Assembly (NCBI RefSeq): GCF_002775205.1
Contig: NC_036445.1
Location: forward strand, 33,296,453-33,360,452
Reading direction: 5' to 3'
DNA length: 64,000 nucleotides
From: Xiphophorus maculatus
Lineage: Eukaryota > Chordata > Actinopteri > Cyprinodontiformes > Poeciliidae
This document shows, piece by piece, positions 12,208-23,144 of the stretch (its first letter is position 1; each line of letters opens with the position of its first letter). Made by a program: the position numbers and the translations under genes. The notes beneath the pieces are model-generated. The model ran no database searches. It saw only the letters and a program-made list of their open reading frames with translations, and was not told the origin of the DNA.

Positions 12208-12480
12208 CCCATGTATTAGGAAGCAAGATCACCAGCCCGTTACAAGATGGCAGCTATATTGACGTATCAATTAAAAACGCGGCAGCAGTCAAGGCGAAGT
12301 TTACGTGCACAAACATGCAGTGGAGCGCTCTCTAATGTTTTCACTAAACAGTGAAAACGCACCAGACACGTGATCGTGGGTAGAAAAATTTGGGAAGGCC
12401 TTTTTGAATTTAAGGTGAAGAGTTTAAATCTACAGTAGCCGTGACGGTAACTGCCAGTAGCCGACGCTATCGGATGTCAA
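12208..12480 (-). promoter_or_regulatory. Candidate ZUP1 promoter and non-coding first exon
   Basis: On the minus strand GGG|GTGAGTT at 12210-12201 is a good splice donor, so a non-coding ZUP1 exon probably ends at 12208 and joins the acceptor just above 11029. The block is GC-richer than its surroundings and holds a CACGTG E-box near 12367, a YY1-like CAAGATGGC near 12244, a TGACG half-site, and a 9-bp hairpin (12337-12345 with 12350-12358). The transcription start is not determined. Confidence 0.5.
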
Positions 12481-12639
12481 AACCTGTTAATCGGTAACAA
12501 TGTGAAACTTTTCCCGCTGCTTTTCTTAGTACAGTGCTGAATCCACCTGAAGCAGACTCACGTGTGCACTGATCCAGGCGAGGTTCCTGATCTACAGATG
12601 TTTTAAGATGAATCTGACGATACAATATTATCCATCAGA

Positions 12640-12830
12640 ATTGCTACTTTTGCTTTTTCCTTCTTGTTCTTCTTCTTCTTCTATTCTTAAGTCGGTTGGC
12701 AAACAACTTCAGGTGCTGTACCGCCACCTTCCACATTGGAGTACTTGTACTTCTTCTTCTATAGATTTTAACGGGAGCTGGCATCTATTATTGTTGCACT
12801 ACTGCCATCTATTGGATCCTAATAGCTATA
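12640..12830 (-). mobile_element. Two tandem 3' tails of an I-type LINE
   Basis: Read on the minus strand, two consecutive copies show the tail pattern seen elsewhere in this window: 'GTGGCGGTA...GCACC...GTTGCCAACCG' ending in GAAGAAGAAG. The first copy (minus sense) spans about 12830-12740, the second 12740-12655. Confidence 0.6.
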
Positions 12831-13659
12831 CCTCAAGTTCTCATAACGATCCCACTATTTTTTTTTAAAAACGACAAATCTTCTTTTTCTCCTCAATACT
12901 ACGGAGCCCTCGAGAGAAAATGGGAAAAAAAATTCTTTTGCGTTTCCTCGCAATACTTTTGCATTCCCTCAATACTGTACTGATTAGTTCATAATTAGTT
13001 AACTAATCAGTGGCATTAGTGGCATAATTGAATACTGTAAGCCTTTCTTACGGCTTAGAGTAAGAAAGCCGTAAAAACTTTCGTATTAAACGTATTAAAA
13101 CTTTCTGCTTCAATATAAGGTTATGCGAGGTTTTTCCATGAATGTTAATATCTTTTTGTGAAATATCTGAAGTTTTATATATTTTCTTTAGGATAGAAAG
13201 GCACCAAAAACCTATGATATAAACAGAAACTTTCCATACGTAGGAAAGGAATACAAATACATCCTAATTTGGGCTATTTCTGAGTTATTATCGCGGGGTA
13301 ATACGTCAGTAATACGTACAGTTTTAATTGTGTCTCTGTTGTGGTGGTTGTCTGAATGGTCTAAAGGCCGTTTTCATGTTCAGTTCTATCTCAACCTTAA
13401 CAGACATAAACATGCAATGCATAAATCAACTTTCTTTTTCCCTAACCCTCTGTGATGGCTAAATCCATGGCCACACTCTGATGTCGGTAACTCTTTTTTT
13501 ATGCACAGTTTATTTTTTCATATAAACACAACAACACTTTAGTTTCAATAAAAACATTTATTAGTTGATTTGAATGCATTTGTTCTATTTGTTAGCGCAC
13601 CCATTTAGTTAAAAAAAATTTAGTTAGCATATGTATTTATATCAACTTCAAGTTAATTT

Positions 13660-14200
13660 TGTTTGCTTTAGATGAATTCTGTTGGTTTTCCCGCCGGTAC
13701 TTACCTGCCTTGGAGTTTGCCAAACAAAAGGATGGGGGCCAGAGCTCAGCAGGCTTAAATGCTGATTGGACTGCACCACTAGTTCCTGCTGGCAGGGGGA
13801 AATTGTAGTTTCTTTGTTTAGATAAGTTTTGTGGTTAAGTAAATATTAGTATTTAAAGTTTAATATTTTTGATTTTCAGTTTTGGGTCTTTAGTTTAGCT
13901 AGTTTTGTGTTATTTGTAATTGTATTCTGTTTAGTTACCCCTATTGTGTCTTAATTGGTCTGATCAGCCAGTATATAAACCCCTGTGTGTCATTTCTTTG
14001 TTAGGTCAGTTATGTTTGTTTGTGCAGCCAGTTTGTTTACATTTTTTGCCTGAGTTCAGTTTTGTTTCTATTACCTCTTTTATGAGCTCAGTTTATCTTT
14101 TGTTATTTATAATCTTTGGGTTAAAATAAAAAACCCTATTTTTCTAATATGTCCTGTGACTCCTCCTGTTTTTAACTTGGTCCGTCACACCCTCCATAAA
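13660..14200 (+). mobile_element. Possible solo LTR or promoter-bearing repeat
   Basis: AGTATATAAACCCC near 13969 (TATA-like) and TTAAAATAAAAAACCC near 14120 (polyA-like) lie about 150 bp apart, in sequence with a CTGCTGGCAGGGGG-type motif. There is no coding potential. Boundaries and target duplication could not be fixed. Confidence 0.3.
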
Positions 14201-14249
14201 GAAATATAGATTAATAAAGATAATAACTGGGTAGATTTTGTAAATTTTC

Positions 14250-15165
14250 ATTTTCAGTTATATATACAGATGGTTCAAAAGATTTAGTTTCGGGTAAAAC
14301 AGGATTTGCTTATGCTATTCCTGAATTAGATGTATTTATGAAGCAAAGAAGAACTGACCATTTAGCTCTGTATATAGTGGAAATGTTAGCAATACTGATG
14401 GCCTTACAGTGGGTAGAACAAAATAAGATTGAAAGAGTTCTTCTTATATGTTCAGATTGTCATCATTAATGTCCATTTTAAATAGAAAAAAATGGAAAGT
14501 CGTATGGAGCTGATATGTGAAACTTATGAAATTATATTAAGAATCACATAAGCTCAAATAATGATCTGCCATGCAATGACAGATTGCTGTCTTTAAAACA
14601 AGCTACAATTATGGAAGCAAAAATAAATCTGAATGGCAACAACTGTGGAAGAGGAGAACTAAAGGTCATCATTTATTTCATATGCAAAAAAAAGTAGGAA
14701 AAATAGGAAAAAATTGGAGGAAATCAAAAGGAACAAGAAGTAATGACAAGATTACGGCTCGGACATATAGGATTAAATAAAACTTTACATTTGATAGGTG
14801 AACATCCAACAGGTAGTTGTGAGTGTGGTGTAGATCTGGAAACAATAGAACATGTAATAATTCATTGTGAAAAATAAAGAGTAAGTAGAGAAAAGCTAAA
14901 ACAAGAAATTAGGAAATATGACATAGATACATTAAAATTGAATAAGATATTAGTTAAACATAATAAAATAAATAAATCAGTTATTACATTTTGTAGGAAA
15001 CAGGACTAAATATATATATATTTTATTTTTTTCCCCATTATTTTAGTACTTTGTGCTAGCCTTTGTATCTAATTGGATTTGTCAACAGCATAGTAGATGG
15101 CGATAATACAGCTTAAACATTAGATGTCACCAGCCATTAAAAATCAGAAAGAAGAAGAAGGCTTA
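14250..15165 (+). mobile_element. I-type LINE 3' end with RNase H remnant
   Basis: A broken frame starting near 14258 reads IYTDGSKDLVSGKTGFAY, then EMLAILMALQWVEQNK, which are the first Asp and the Glu regions of a LINE-encoded RNase H domain, found in I-clade and related LINEs. Further on come TRLRLGHIGLNKTLHLIG and ETIEHVIIHC, the zinc-knuckle-like C-terminus. The 3' UTR (about 15085-15165) has the GTAGATGGCGATAATAC motif and a GAAGAAGAAG tail. Stops and frameshifts make it inactive. Confidence 0.75.
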
Positions 15166-15169
15166 CGAT

Positions 15170-15467
15170 AAATGAAGAAATAGAAGTTATAGGGGTTGAA
15201 GTATGGATTAGTAAATCAAAAGCATCAATCACATGATATAATTCAAGCACTCATTAAATATTTAAAAGATACAAAATTAGCTGAGAGGATTTAGTATGTA
15301 TTTGTGTGTGTGTTTGTGTGACTGTATAAGTATGTATATAAAATAGTTATTTTAAGATTTGAAGATATATAGGAAAAAATGAATTTCTGAATTATATCTC
15401 CGTCCAAGTTGATGGCGGTAATACACAAAGTATGTAAACTGCCTGAAAACGCTATAGAAGAAGAAGA
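15170..15467 (+). mobile_element. Second, 5'-truncated I-type LINE tail abutting CNIH4
   Basis: A short reading frame remnant (about 15240-15290) is followed by TTGATGGCGGTAATAC and ends at the GAAGAAGAAG tract at 15458-15470. The CNIH4 start codon is about 60 bp further on, so the LINE tail lies in or against the CNIH4 promoter or 5' UTR. Confidence 0.6.
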
Positions 15468-15479
15468 AGGTTACGTCGA

Positions 15480-15497
15480 TTCCGGCCTAAGCCGGAA
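15480..15497. promoter_or_regulatory. Inverted ETS-type sites upstream of CNIH4
   Basis: TTCCGGCCTAAGCCGGAA is a 7-bp inverted repeat made of two CCGGAA cores, the ETS/GABPA motif common in TATA-less housekeeping promoters. It sits about 30 bp before the CNIH4 ATG, so it may straddle the start of transcription. Function is inferred. Confidence 0.45.
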
Positions 15498-15528
15498 ACA
15501 GGAAGAAAACTCTGAAGATTGCGCTACA

Positions 15529-18500
15529 ATGGAGGCGACTGTGTTTATCCTATCGCTTGTAGACTGTTGTGCACTGATTTTTCTTTCGGTTTACTTTGTA
15601 TCCTTTCATTGTATATGTTTCTCGTGAATGTTTAAAATAATTGCTTGAAGTAGTCTTCTCAGCTAAAAGCTAATCGGAGCTCCTGTATTTGTTTTTCTAC
15701 ACAATCTGTGTAGGCTACACCTTTAGTCACTTAGTTAGCCCTGGATAATGAAGCATTTCATACAGCTAAAAGATCATGACTCCTCGGAACTTCGTGGGGA
15801 CACGGAAGCAAGTGGCGTGTCGCGGGTTGCTGCTGCTAGACAGCAGTAATAGACTCGTGAAAACGACTAAAAATGGTTTATCCCGGAAATTGTAAATATT
15901 AACTTTTGCAGAATTTCATAACCGAATAAAGCGGTTTCTTCTTCCTTTAGTCCACTTTATTTGTTGCAACTGGAATTGTGGAGGAATTATTGTCTCTTAC
16001 TTAGCATTGGAACCTAGAAAAATTGCAGCACCATAATAATCAATTGATACATTTCAAGAAATCTTGTTGATAACATTTTTCAAATTATCTTTGATTAGTG
16101 TTGACTTTTTAGGTGTTCGAATGCGTGACGGTTAACTGACCTGCAATAGCTCCTTTATTATCAGTGTCCTGTTCAGTCCTGTAGAATAAAACACTTTTAC
16201 TGTTTAAAAAAGAAAACAAGATATTCTTCCTCGATCCAACCCTGGTCAAGTTAAATCCCAAATTTCGGGTTCAATATAAACATGAAACTACGGTTTACTT
16301 GGAAAATTTCTTCTGACCTTCAAACACTTAATTTTCTGTTGGTCTAAACTTCACTTGTGTGTCCTGACCATGATTTTAACAAGAATGGAAAAATCTGGAC
16401 ATTGAATTAAATGCTGAGTAAGTATATAATATCAATTGAAATCCTCAAATATGAGCCTTTAGTAGAAATAAAACTCTGAGGGGACAGTGCTTCAAAGAGC
16501 ATCATCAATAGTCCACAGATTAATCCAAAGATAGGAACACTTCTCTCTCATGTATAATTTTCTCTATGATAATTGACAGATTGTACCACAATAATAATCA
16601 AGAAATAACAGATGTGTCAGATGACAGAACGATATAGAAAATACTTTAAAAAAACCAGCCGTTGTAATATGTAACACCTTGACATTAATTTCAAGATTAT
16701 CACGCTATCTGATCTAGAATGTGACTACATTAATGCCCGAGCATGCTGCTCCAAGCTGAACAAAGTAAGTATCATCTCTGTGTTCTTGATTTCCAATATA
16801 AAGGCATTATTTTTCCTTGTGTTTATGTTCCATTTTAAATATATATGTTTACAATTAGTTATATGTCCTGAAATTTGTCTGTTTTTGTACAATAAAAACA
16901 GACAATAAAGATGTTATTGTTTCCAGTGGGTAATTCCAGAGATGGTTGGTCAGTGTCTCTCTATGATGCTCATGCTGGTTTCCATGCACTGGTTCATTTT
17001 CCTGCTCAACTTGCCTGTAGCAGCCTGGAACATCTACAGGTAAGCCATGTTTTTAAGCTAGTGAATGGCTAACTGTTTGAGTGTAAACATTTGTAGTTGA
17101 TATATCACAATATAAAAGCAAAGAAATTCACTACAGGGTAATATTATAAGAAATGTTAATTTATATATTTGGTCTGGTGTTTTTACTGAACACAAACAAC
17201 AGCGAAATCATTTCAAAGTCTTGAGGCTGATAATTTGATTCTTTTGTGTTAAAAGATTAAGTATTTCCTTATTCGTAAAACCAATACCAGCTATAACTTT
17301 ACAAGACCCTCAGCATTCCTCATTTTAGCACATAAAATGAAAAAGTTATCATAAAATTACACTGAAGAAGTCACACTTAGATCAGCGAGGGCCAACCTAA
17401 AGCACACCATCAAGACAGCAAAACATGCCTACAGTCAAAAGATTCAAGGATTCTTTCATGATGCCAGCAACACCAGACTTAATCTGAAGAAGCCTCTGAC
17501 TGAAGACACTTTTCCCAAGACAGTCTCATGAAGAGGATGGTCAGGGTTGTCCATAACCTTCTTGATTTTATGAAGACTCTTTCTCTTTGCCTCATCATCT
17601 CCAGAGGTTCCACAGTCATCCCCAGAACAGAACCAGAGCAGAACCAGCCTTCTTTATCAGACTGTTGAGCCTTTTTAGGTCCTTGGTTCTGATGATGCTG
17701 CCCCAACAGATGAAGGCAGAAGAGATGACACACTCAACAACAAGATCTGCAGCGTCTTGGCTGCAAACCTTGAAGGATCTTCGTTTCCTCAAGAAGTACA
17801 AATATTTGCCCCTTCAAAGTAAATGACCTAATCCAGCATAGGTCCAACCAACTGGTAATCTCGCAATGAGTGGGATGGAGATGAGCTGAGTGCAGTGAGT
17901 GTGTCTCCAGTGATTGTAGTACAAGACAGCTGGTTCTGGAAGGTCCATTCACTGGATTTCAGAAGAGGAAAGAACACTCCAAGATAAATCAGAGAAAAAG
18001 CTGTTGGAAGGTATCAGTCAGGGAATGGATATAACAAATCTGTAAGGCCCTGAACATCCCCTGGAGTTCAGTTTAGTTTATTAACAACAAATAAAAGGAA
18101 TATGGCTCGTGTAAATCTGTCAAGAATCAAATCAGGTCATCCTCACACACTCAGTGACCGTGAAGAAGGACACGAGTGAGAGAGGACACATTTGATGTCA
18201 GAATTTATTGAGATGCAGCTGTTGTTAGGCAAGTAGGATGAAGTTTGCTAAACCATAAAGACCATATGCCACACATCTGATCTGAGATGGAGACATGAAT
18301 ACTGTATTTCAGTACATGTTGCAAGCTTCTGTTTGACTCCTCTTCTGTTCCCATAGATATGTGAAGATTCCTATGGGAAACATGGGTGTGTTTGACCCAA
18401 CTGAGATCCACAACAGGGGTCTGCTTAAATCGTACATGAAGGAGGCCATGATTAAATTAGGATACCACCTGCTCTGCTTCTTCATTTATTTATACAGGTA

Positions 18501-18635
18501 ACAAAACCATCACATGCTGTTTATAGACATCTAATTCTTTAGATAATGTCATTCAATATTATGTTAGTAAATTACACAGTACTATTTTTTCCTCCATGTA
18601 TTTGCAGCATGATCCTGGCTCTGATCAATGACTGA
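15529..18635 (+). CDS. cnih4: CNIH4, protein cornichon homolog 4
   Basis: CNIH4 is a small three-helix ER membrane protein that binds COPII coat subunits and escorts cargo, including GPCRs, out of the ER. Five exons: 15529-15597, 16696-16764, 16927-17039, 18357-18497, 18608-18635. Phases join cleanly and give 139 residues, the length I recall for human CNIH4. The start [20 protein letters not shown] is the family N-terminus; the frame is open upstream but the extra codons derive from LINE tail sequence, so the ATG at 15529 is chosen. Exon 2 carries [20 protein letters not shown], exon 3 the second membrane segment, exon 4 [12 protein letters not shown], and exon 5 ends SMILALIND. The donor of exon 1 (TTT|GTATCC) is weak; the others are standard. 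It lacks the long inter-helix loop of CNIH2/3, as expected for CNIH4. Intron 3 holds repeat and LINE remnants. Confidence 0.97.
17222..17345 (+). repeat. Dispersed repeat shared with 45676-45800
   Basis: The block shares GTGTTAAAAGATTAAGTAT, AAAACCAATACCA and ACAAGACCCTCA in the same order with a segment in ADCY3 intron 3. The family is unknown, perhaps the right part of an hAT-like element. Confidence 0.6.
17360..17800 (-). mobile_element. L2/Rex-type LINE fragments
   Basis: On the minus strand 17800-17600 encodes [17 protein letters not shown] and [17 protein letters not shown], the C-terminal end of an L2/Rex-type LINE polyprotein. The first 100 bp (17365-17470) instead read in the plus strand ([20 protein letters not shown], the endonuclease-RT linker), so at least two fragments in opposite orientation are joined here, inside CNIH4 intron 3. 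Confidence 0.6.
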
Positions 18636-19880
18636 GGCCCTCAACAGAGTGACCACCCTCACATCTGTACTGTTTGGATGAAATGTCTCAGAACACTGTT
18701 GATTTGTGTTGTCAGGATCCAGGGTTTGCAGTTTGATACAGTTATGTGGTTAATATTTAACCATTCAGTGCTTAACACTTTCAAAGTAGCCAAAAATGTC
18801 TTTTTGTATGGTAAAGAACCCTATATTATTTTTGTCAATACTTTTTTGACATGAGGGCAATCACATTTGCTTTTCATTGTTGTGATTTTTTTTGTCTGTG
18901 CTTCAATTAGCTGAAACAAAAAATGTAAGACATAGTCAATTACAAAACATTACTAATAAGTAATGCATACAACTGATCCACTTAGCCTACTTTATGTAGT
19001 TTCATTTACATACAATGCTCAACATATGAAACATCAGCCTGACAGAAAGATCCTGCAGTGATCACAGTTGCAAGTAGAAACTGTTGAACAGCTCACTTTA
19101 TTTGCAATAACCCCAATTAAATATGAGATATGGTCTACTGCTAAAAAATCCTTTGGACTCTGTTCATAGGGCAAGACCAGGTATTTGTATGACCAGGTTA
19201 AGGTTTTTAATGTTTCTTATCAAAACCCAGTGATGTAAAAACAAAAAGAAATGCCTATATGGTTTTTGCTATAAGATACAAAATTATTAAATTGAAAATT
19301 GAACATTTATGGTCAACAGCTCAGCAAAAATGTCACTTAGTTTGATTTTCATTTGCCTTTGGAAAACCATGTTTTTATGTTTCTGGCTGCACCCTACTAT
19401 TGCTTTTTGGAACTCTAGTTGGCGCTGTTTTCCCTCTGTAACTCAATTTGCTTTCAAAAAAGAATGTGCTTTGTTAATGGCTCAAGTTTGCTTGAATAGT
19501 GTAAATAAAGAAATAAAAACTAGGTATCTGTCAAGATGTGTCAGACTGTGATGAAATTTTAACAGGTAATTTCATGGATAAAATATTAATTATCTTCTAT
19601 TAACCCATTATGTAAAATGAAAGACAACAAAACCTATCTGATAAAAATATATTTACATTGTTCCGCCACTGTTCAATTTGTTGTGAGATTGGTAAGCAAT
19701 ACAGAACATCATATTGAAACTCAAAAAGAGGAGACTGTGAAAAAGAGTATGTGTGGATGCTGTTATTGAGATGTACTCCTATGTTTACTGTCCAGTTCCA
19801 TATAAAACCTGTAATGGGCTTGTTGCCTTCACCCCCTTTACAGTGATACTCCTATCATGTTTGTTAGTCTAGTCTGTAGA
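18636..19880. other. CNIH4 3' flank; probable 3' UTR and spacer
   Basis: No gene is visible. Candidate polyadenylation signals AATAAA occur at 19504-19509 and 19512-19517. Whether the CNIH4 transcript extends this far cannot be told from sequence alone. Confidence 0.35.
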
Positions 19881-19889
19881 AAGATGGCT

Positions 19890-20800
19890 GATTATTGATG
19901 GAAGTCGTAAAGAAGAAGTAATCATATCACGTCTTAGAATTGGTCATACGTGACTTAAGAGTTCTCTTTCTCGAATAGGGAAACATGAAATGGTGATTTG
20001 TAATTGTTGTAATCAGATGGAAACAGTGGAACACGTCTTATTATAATGTAATAAATATTCAGAGGAATGTCAGAATTTGAAGTCAATATTAAACAGAGAG
20101 GAAAAACGATTTTCTATGATAAATCTTTTAGTGAATTAGTCAAAATACATTAGAAATCAATTAATTAGATTCTTTTAAAAAATACTAGGCAATTTAATCA
20201 AATTTACAAAGTATGCGTGTGTGTATATGTATGAATGTACAGTACAGACCAAAAGTTTGGACACACCTTCTAATTCAATGGATTTTCTTTATTTTCATGA
20301 CTATTTATAAGGCAAGAAATCCCACTTATTAACCTGACAGGGCACACCTATGAAGTGAAAACCATTTCAGGTGACGACCTCTTGAAGCTCATCAAGAAAA
20401 TGCAGAGTGTGTGCAAAGCAGTAATCACAGCAAAAGGTTGCTCCTTTGAAGAAACTAGAATATAAGGGGTATTTTCAGTTGTTTTACACTTTTTTGTTTA
20501 GTGCATATTTCCACACGTGTTATTCATAGTTTTGATGCCTTCAGTGTGAATCTACAATGTCAATAGTCATGAAAATAAAGGAAACTCATTGAATTAAAAG
20601 GTGTGTCCAAACGTTTGGTCTGTACTGTATGTGCATACACATGCATATATTTGTATGTGTATAAATAGGCACACATACACATACCATTGAGTTATTATTA
20701 AATTCCCTCTGAATATCATTGATGACCACACTCCAGTCCGGTAGGTGACGGTAAATATGTTGGTTGCCATCCACCAATAAAACACGAAAGAAGAAATTGT
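19890..20800 (+). mobile_element. I-type LINE 3' end split by a Tc1 insertion
   Basis: About 19900-20215 encodes, with stops, RLRIGHT, ICNCCNQMETVEHVLL and downstream residues, the same C-terminus as the 14.3-kb LINE. The LINE 3' UTR with GGTAGGTGACGGTAAATA and GTTGCCATCCACCAATAAAA resumes at about 20725-20800. Between them lies a complete Tc1-type MITE, so the LINE was already in place when the DNA transposon arrived. Confidence 0.7.
20240..20627 (+). mobile_element. Tc1/mariner-type MITE, 388 bp, TA target duplication
   Basis: Terminal inverted repeats CAGTACAGACCAAAAGTTTG and (reverse strand) CAGTACAGACCAAACGTTTG are flanked on both sides by TA (20238-20239 and 20628-20629). The interior keeps the last 30 or so codons of a Tc1-like transposase (LLKLIKKMQSVCKAVITAKG). 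It is non-autonomous. Confidence 0.95.
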
Positions 20801-20924
20801 ACCAATGAATGCCTGGAAAACAACTGTCAGTATTGAAATGTTTGCGTAAACACAAATAAATGCTTTGCATCCCCCGGTGAAACAGCGAGGTACGTTTTGG
20901 TTTTCACCGTGATCATTTTGCCCA

Positions 20925-20998
20925 GGTCCTTCTTGAAAATGAGATCCAGATCTCAATGGGGTTTACCTGGTTAAATAAAGGAAATAAAAAAAATAAAA
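20925..20998 (+). mobile_element. L2-type LINE 3' tail
   Basis: GATCTCAATGGGGTTTACC, then GGTTAAATAAAGGAAATAAA, is the usual fish L2-like 3' terminus with its A-rich microsatellite end. Confidence 0.55.
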
Positions 20999-21204
20999 TC
21001 ATGGTGATCTGGATCAAAAGGAAAATAAAAACGCTGAAAATCACCAGTCAAGCTGCACTGAATGTTGAGCGGAGGGGCTGCTACAGTCAGTAAACGTAGA
21101 CTTAGTAGTTTAAACAAGACCAGATTGAATCATGAAACGACTGGCCAAAAGGACATCGGTCAGTTTTTGTTTGGGTGGTTCCTCTATCTTTCGTCTCACA
21201 CAAA

Positions 21205-21290
21205 ATCTCAGTAGATGGCGGTAAAGGGCCCTAAAGCTGGGTCGCAATAAACAGAAGAAGAAAAAGAAGGAAGAAGAAGAACTTCTTGTT
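21205..21290 (+). mobile_element. I-type LINE 3' tail
   Basis: AGTAGATGGCGGTAAAGGG followed by GTCGCAATAAACAGAAGAAG and a GAAGAAG tract: the same family as the tails at 12.7, 15.1, 15.4 and 20.7 kb. Confidence 0.65.
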
Positions 21291-21299
21291 GACGTGTAG

Positions 21300-23144
21300 G
21301 TTGGAAAGTGTAGCTTTAGCATGTATCAAAGTGTACTCTTTTGTTATTAATTATTCAAAAATGAATTGGTTCGGTTTATTGCAAAGGTTTTTAACAAAAC
21401 GCTACTCAAGATAAACTGGAGAAACTGCAAAGGTAGGGAACTTATGATTCCGTGTCAAGATGGGTACCGTGCAGAAAGTTGTAATTCTGATATATTACTG
21501 CTATGCCAGACAGACATACCAGTGACACAGACTGACGAGTTTTTGTGACAGACTCCGATCCTGTAGCGTTAATGATGCTACACATAAAGGGCAGGCGTCA
21601 TGTCGGTGTTCTGACTGGAAAGTAGAGCCATTACAATTAGGAGGAGTGTTATCAAAAGTTTTTGGACAATATGCAATTATATTAATGAATTAACTTATAC
21701 CTAAGGTTTACGCATTCTTATTGCCAACGAAAAATAAATTAACACGCCAGTGTTTTAAATATGTGAGTGAGAAATGTTGTTCTAGGTACGAAATGGAAGT
21801 GCTTATTGGATCAGTTTGTCCGCCATCTTTTCCATACAAAATGAGCGTTAAAGTGTAAACTCAAAGACCCCCTATACATCGTTTTTATGTACAGGAGATA
21901 TATCGTTATAATTACAGTGAATATGTTTCGCCACATATAAAGTTAAAGTACCTGCCTGTAAACACCCTTGCTTGTTAATTGTTCAGCCCTCTCCTTTAAG
22001 TCTGTTACATTTTTTGTTTATTATTCTTTTTCTGTCCCTGACCTCAATTTGTAATATTTCACAGGTTGGTTTTTTATTTTTATCAAAATATGTTCAGTGG
22101 ATTTATAGGTTTTTCTAAGTGTATAATTTAAATCAGCTGTATAATATTTGTTTTATATTCTGAAACCTGTTTTAATTTTGCTTTAAAATTGTATTCGTGG
22201 GAAAAGTGTAATCAGCCTGAAGGCAAAATGCAGTCACATTTTCTTCAGTTTTGTTTCTTCATGCTTTTTATTTTGCTGACAGATTTCATTGGGCTGCATG
22301 TAGTGATTTTTATGTTGGGTGTTATTTTCAGGTGTGTCAATGGATAAATGTTAACCTCAAAATTTGACGTGGTTGGTTTGGCTGATTCAGGCGTTTGTAA
22401 TTTTAGCTGGTGTGGCCCAACAAAACAATACATTGTTGAACTTAAGCTTTATGTTTCCATACTTTGTATGCAACCACACAAACTACTGTAGTTAACAACT
22501 AAGCAAACATACGAAAGAAAAAAAGAATTGTACAGAATTGCTGCTGAATCCATTTGCATGGACCAAAGTCTTGTTTATGCTGTAAAAAATATATTGAAAC
22601 AGAATTTATTTTAGTTATTTAACAGCAAATTGACAGGCAAATAGAATCACTGGATCAAAACTTTAAACAGTTTTAAAGTTTTGATCCTGCTTAAAATTTT
22701 AATTAAAACTTTAAGCAGTGTTAATTAAATAAAAATGATTGCAAAATGATATTAACATTTCTGCTCAGTGTTTAAGTATTACCCTATCTACTGTTTGGCC
22801 AAATAGTAAAAAATAACTCTTTAATTGTGTATTTATTTCTACATGATGGCTAAAGTGTCCCCTAGTGGTTGGTTTTGCACAAATAAAGGAACTTTTATCA
22901 TATTAATTAATCTTAGTTTTTTGCAGTTAGCTAGAAAACATCCTGTTCTTTCAAAGAAATTTTCCACTATTACCAAAATGGTACAGTTTTTGTCTTTTGT
23001 CACAGACTCACAAGACATCAGTCTTGAAATTTTAGTGTTGTGACAACTATCTTGTGTTTATTTGTGTCACTGTATGCATAACCAGAAAAGCTTAATGCTT
23101 TGTTTTCAACAGGTGTGGTGAAATAAGGACGTCTGTGATAAACT
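21300..23144. other. CNIH4-PREB intergenic region; probable PREB promoter
   Basis: No coding frame is recognised. CAACAG at 23108-23113 just before the PREB ATG reads as a splice acceptor, so PREB probably has a non-coding first exon in this stretch. Its position is not clear; a GTCCGCCATCTTTTCC segment near 21818 and the GC-richer stretch at 21550-21640 are candidates. Two adjacent palindromes sit at 22652-22718. Confidence 0.4.
22652..22718. repeat. Two adjacent palindromes upstream of PREB
   Basis: 22652-22667 is the exact reverse complement of 22672-22687 (16-bp arms, 4-base loop). Starting at its last base, 22687-22718 is a 32-bp palindrome with a single mismatched pair. They are about 430 bp upstream of the PREB start codon. 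Confidence 0.93.
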
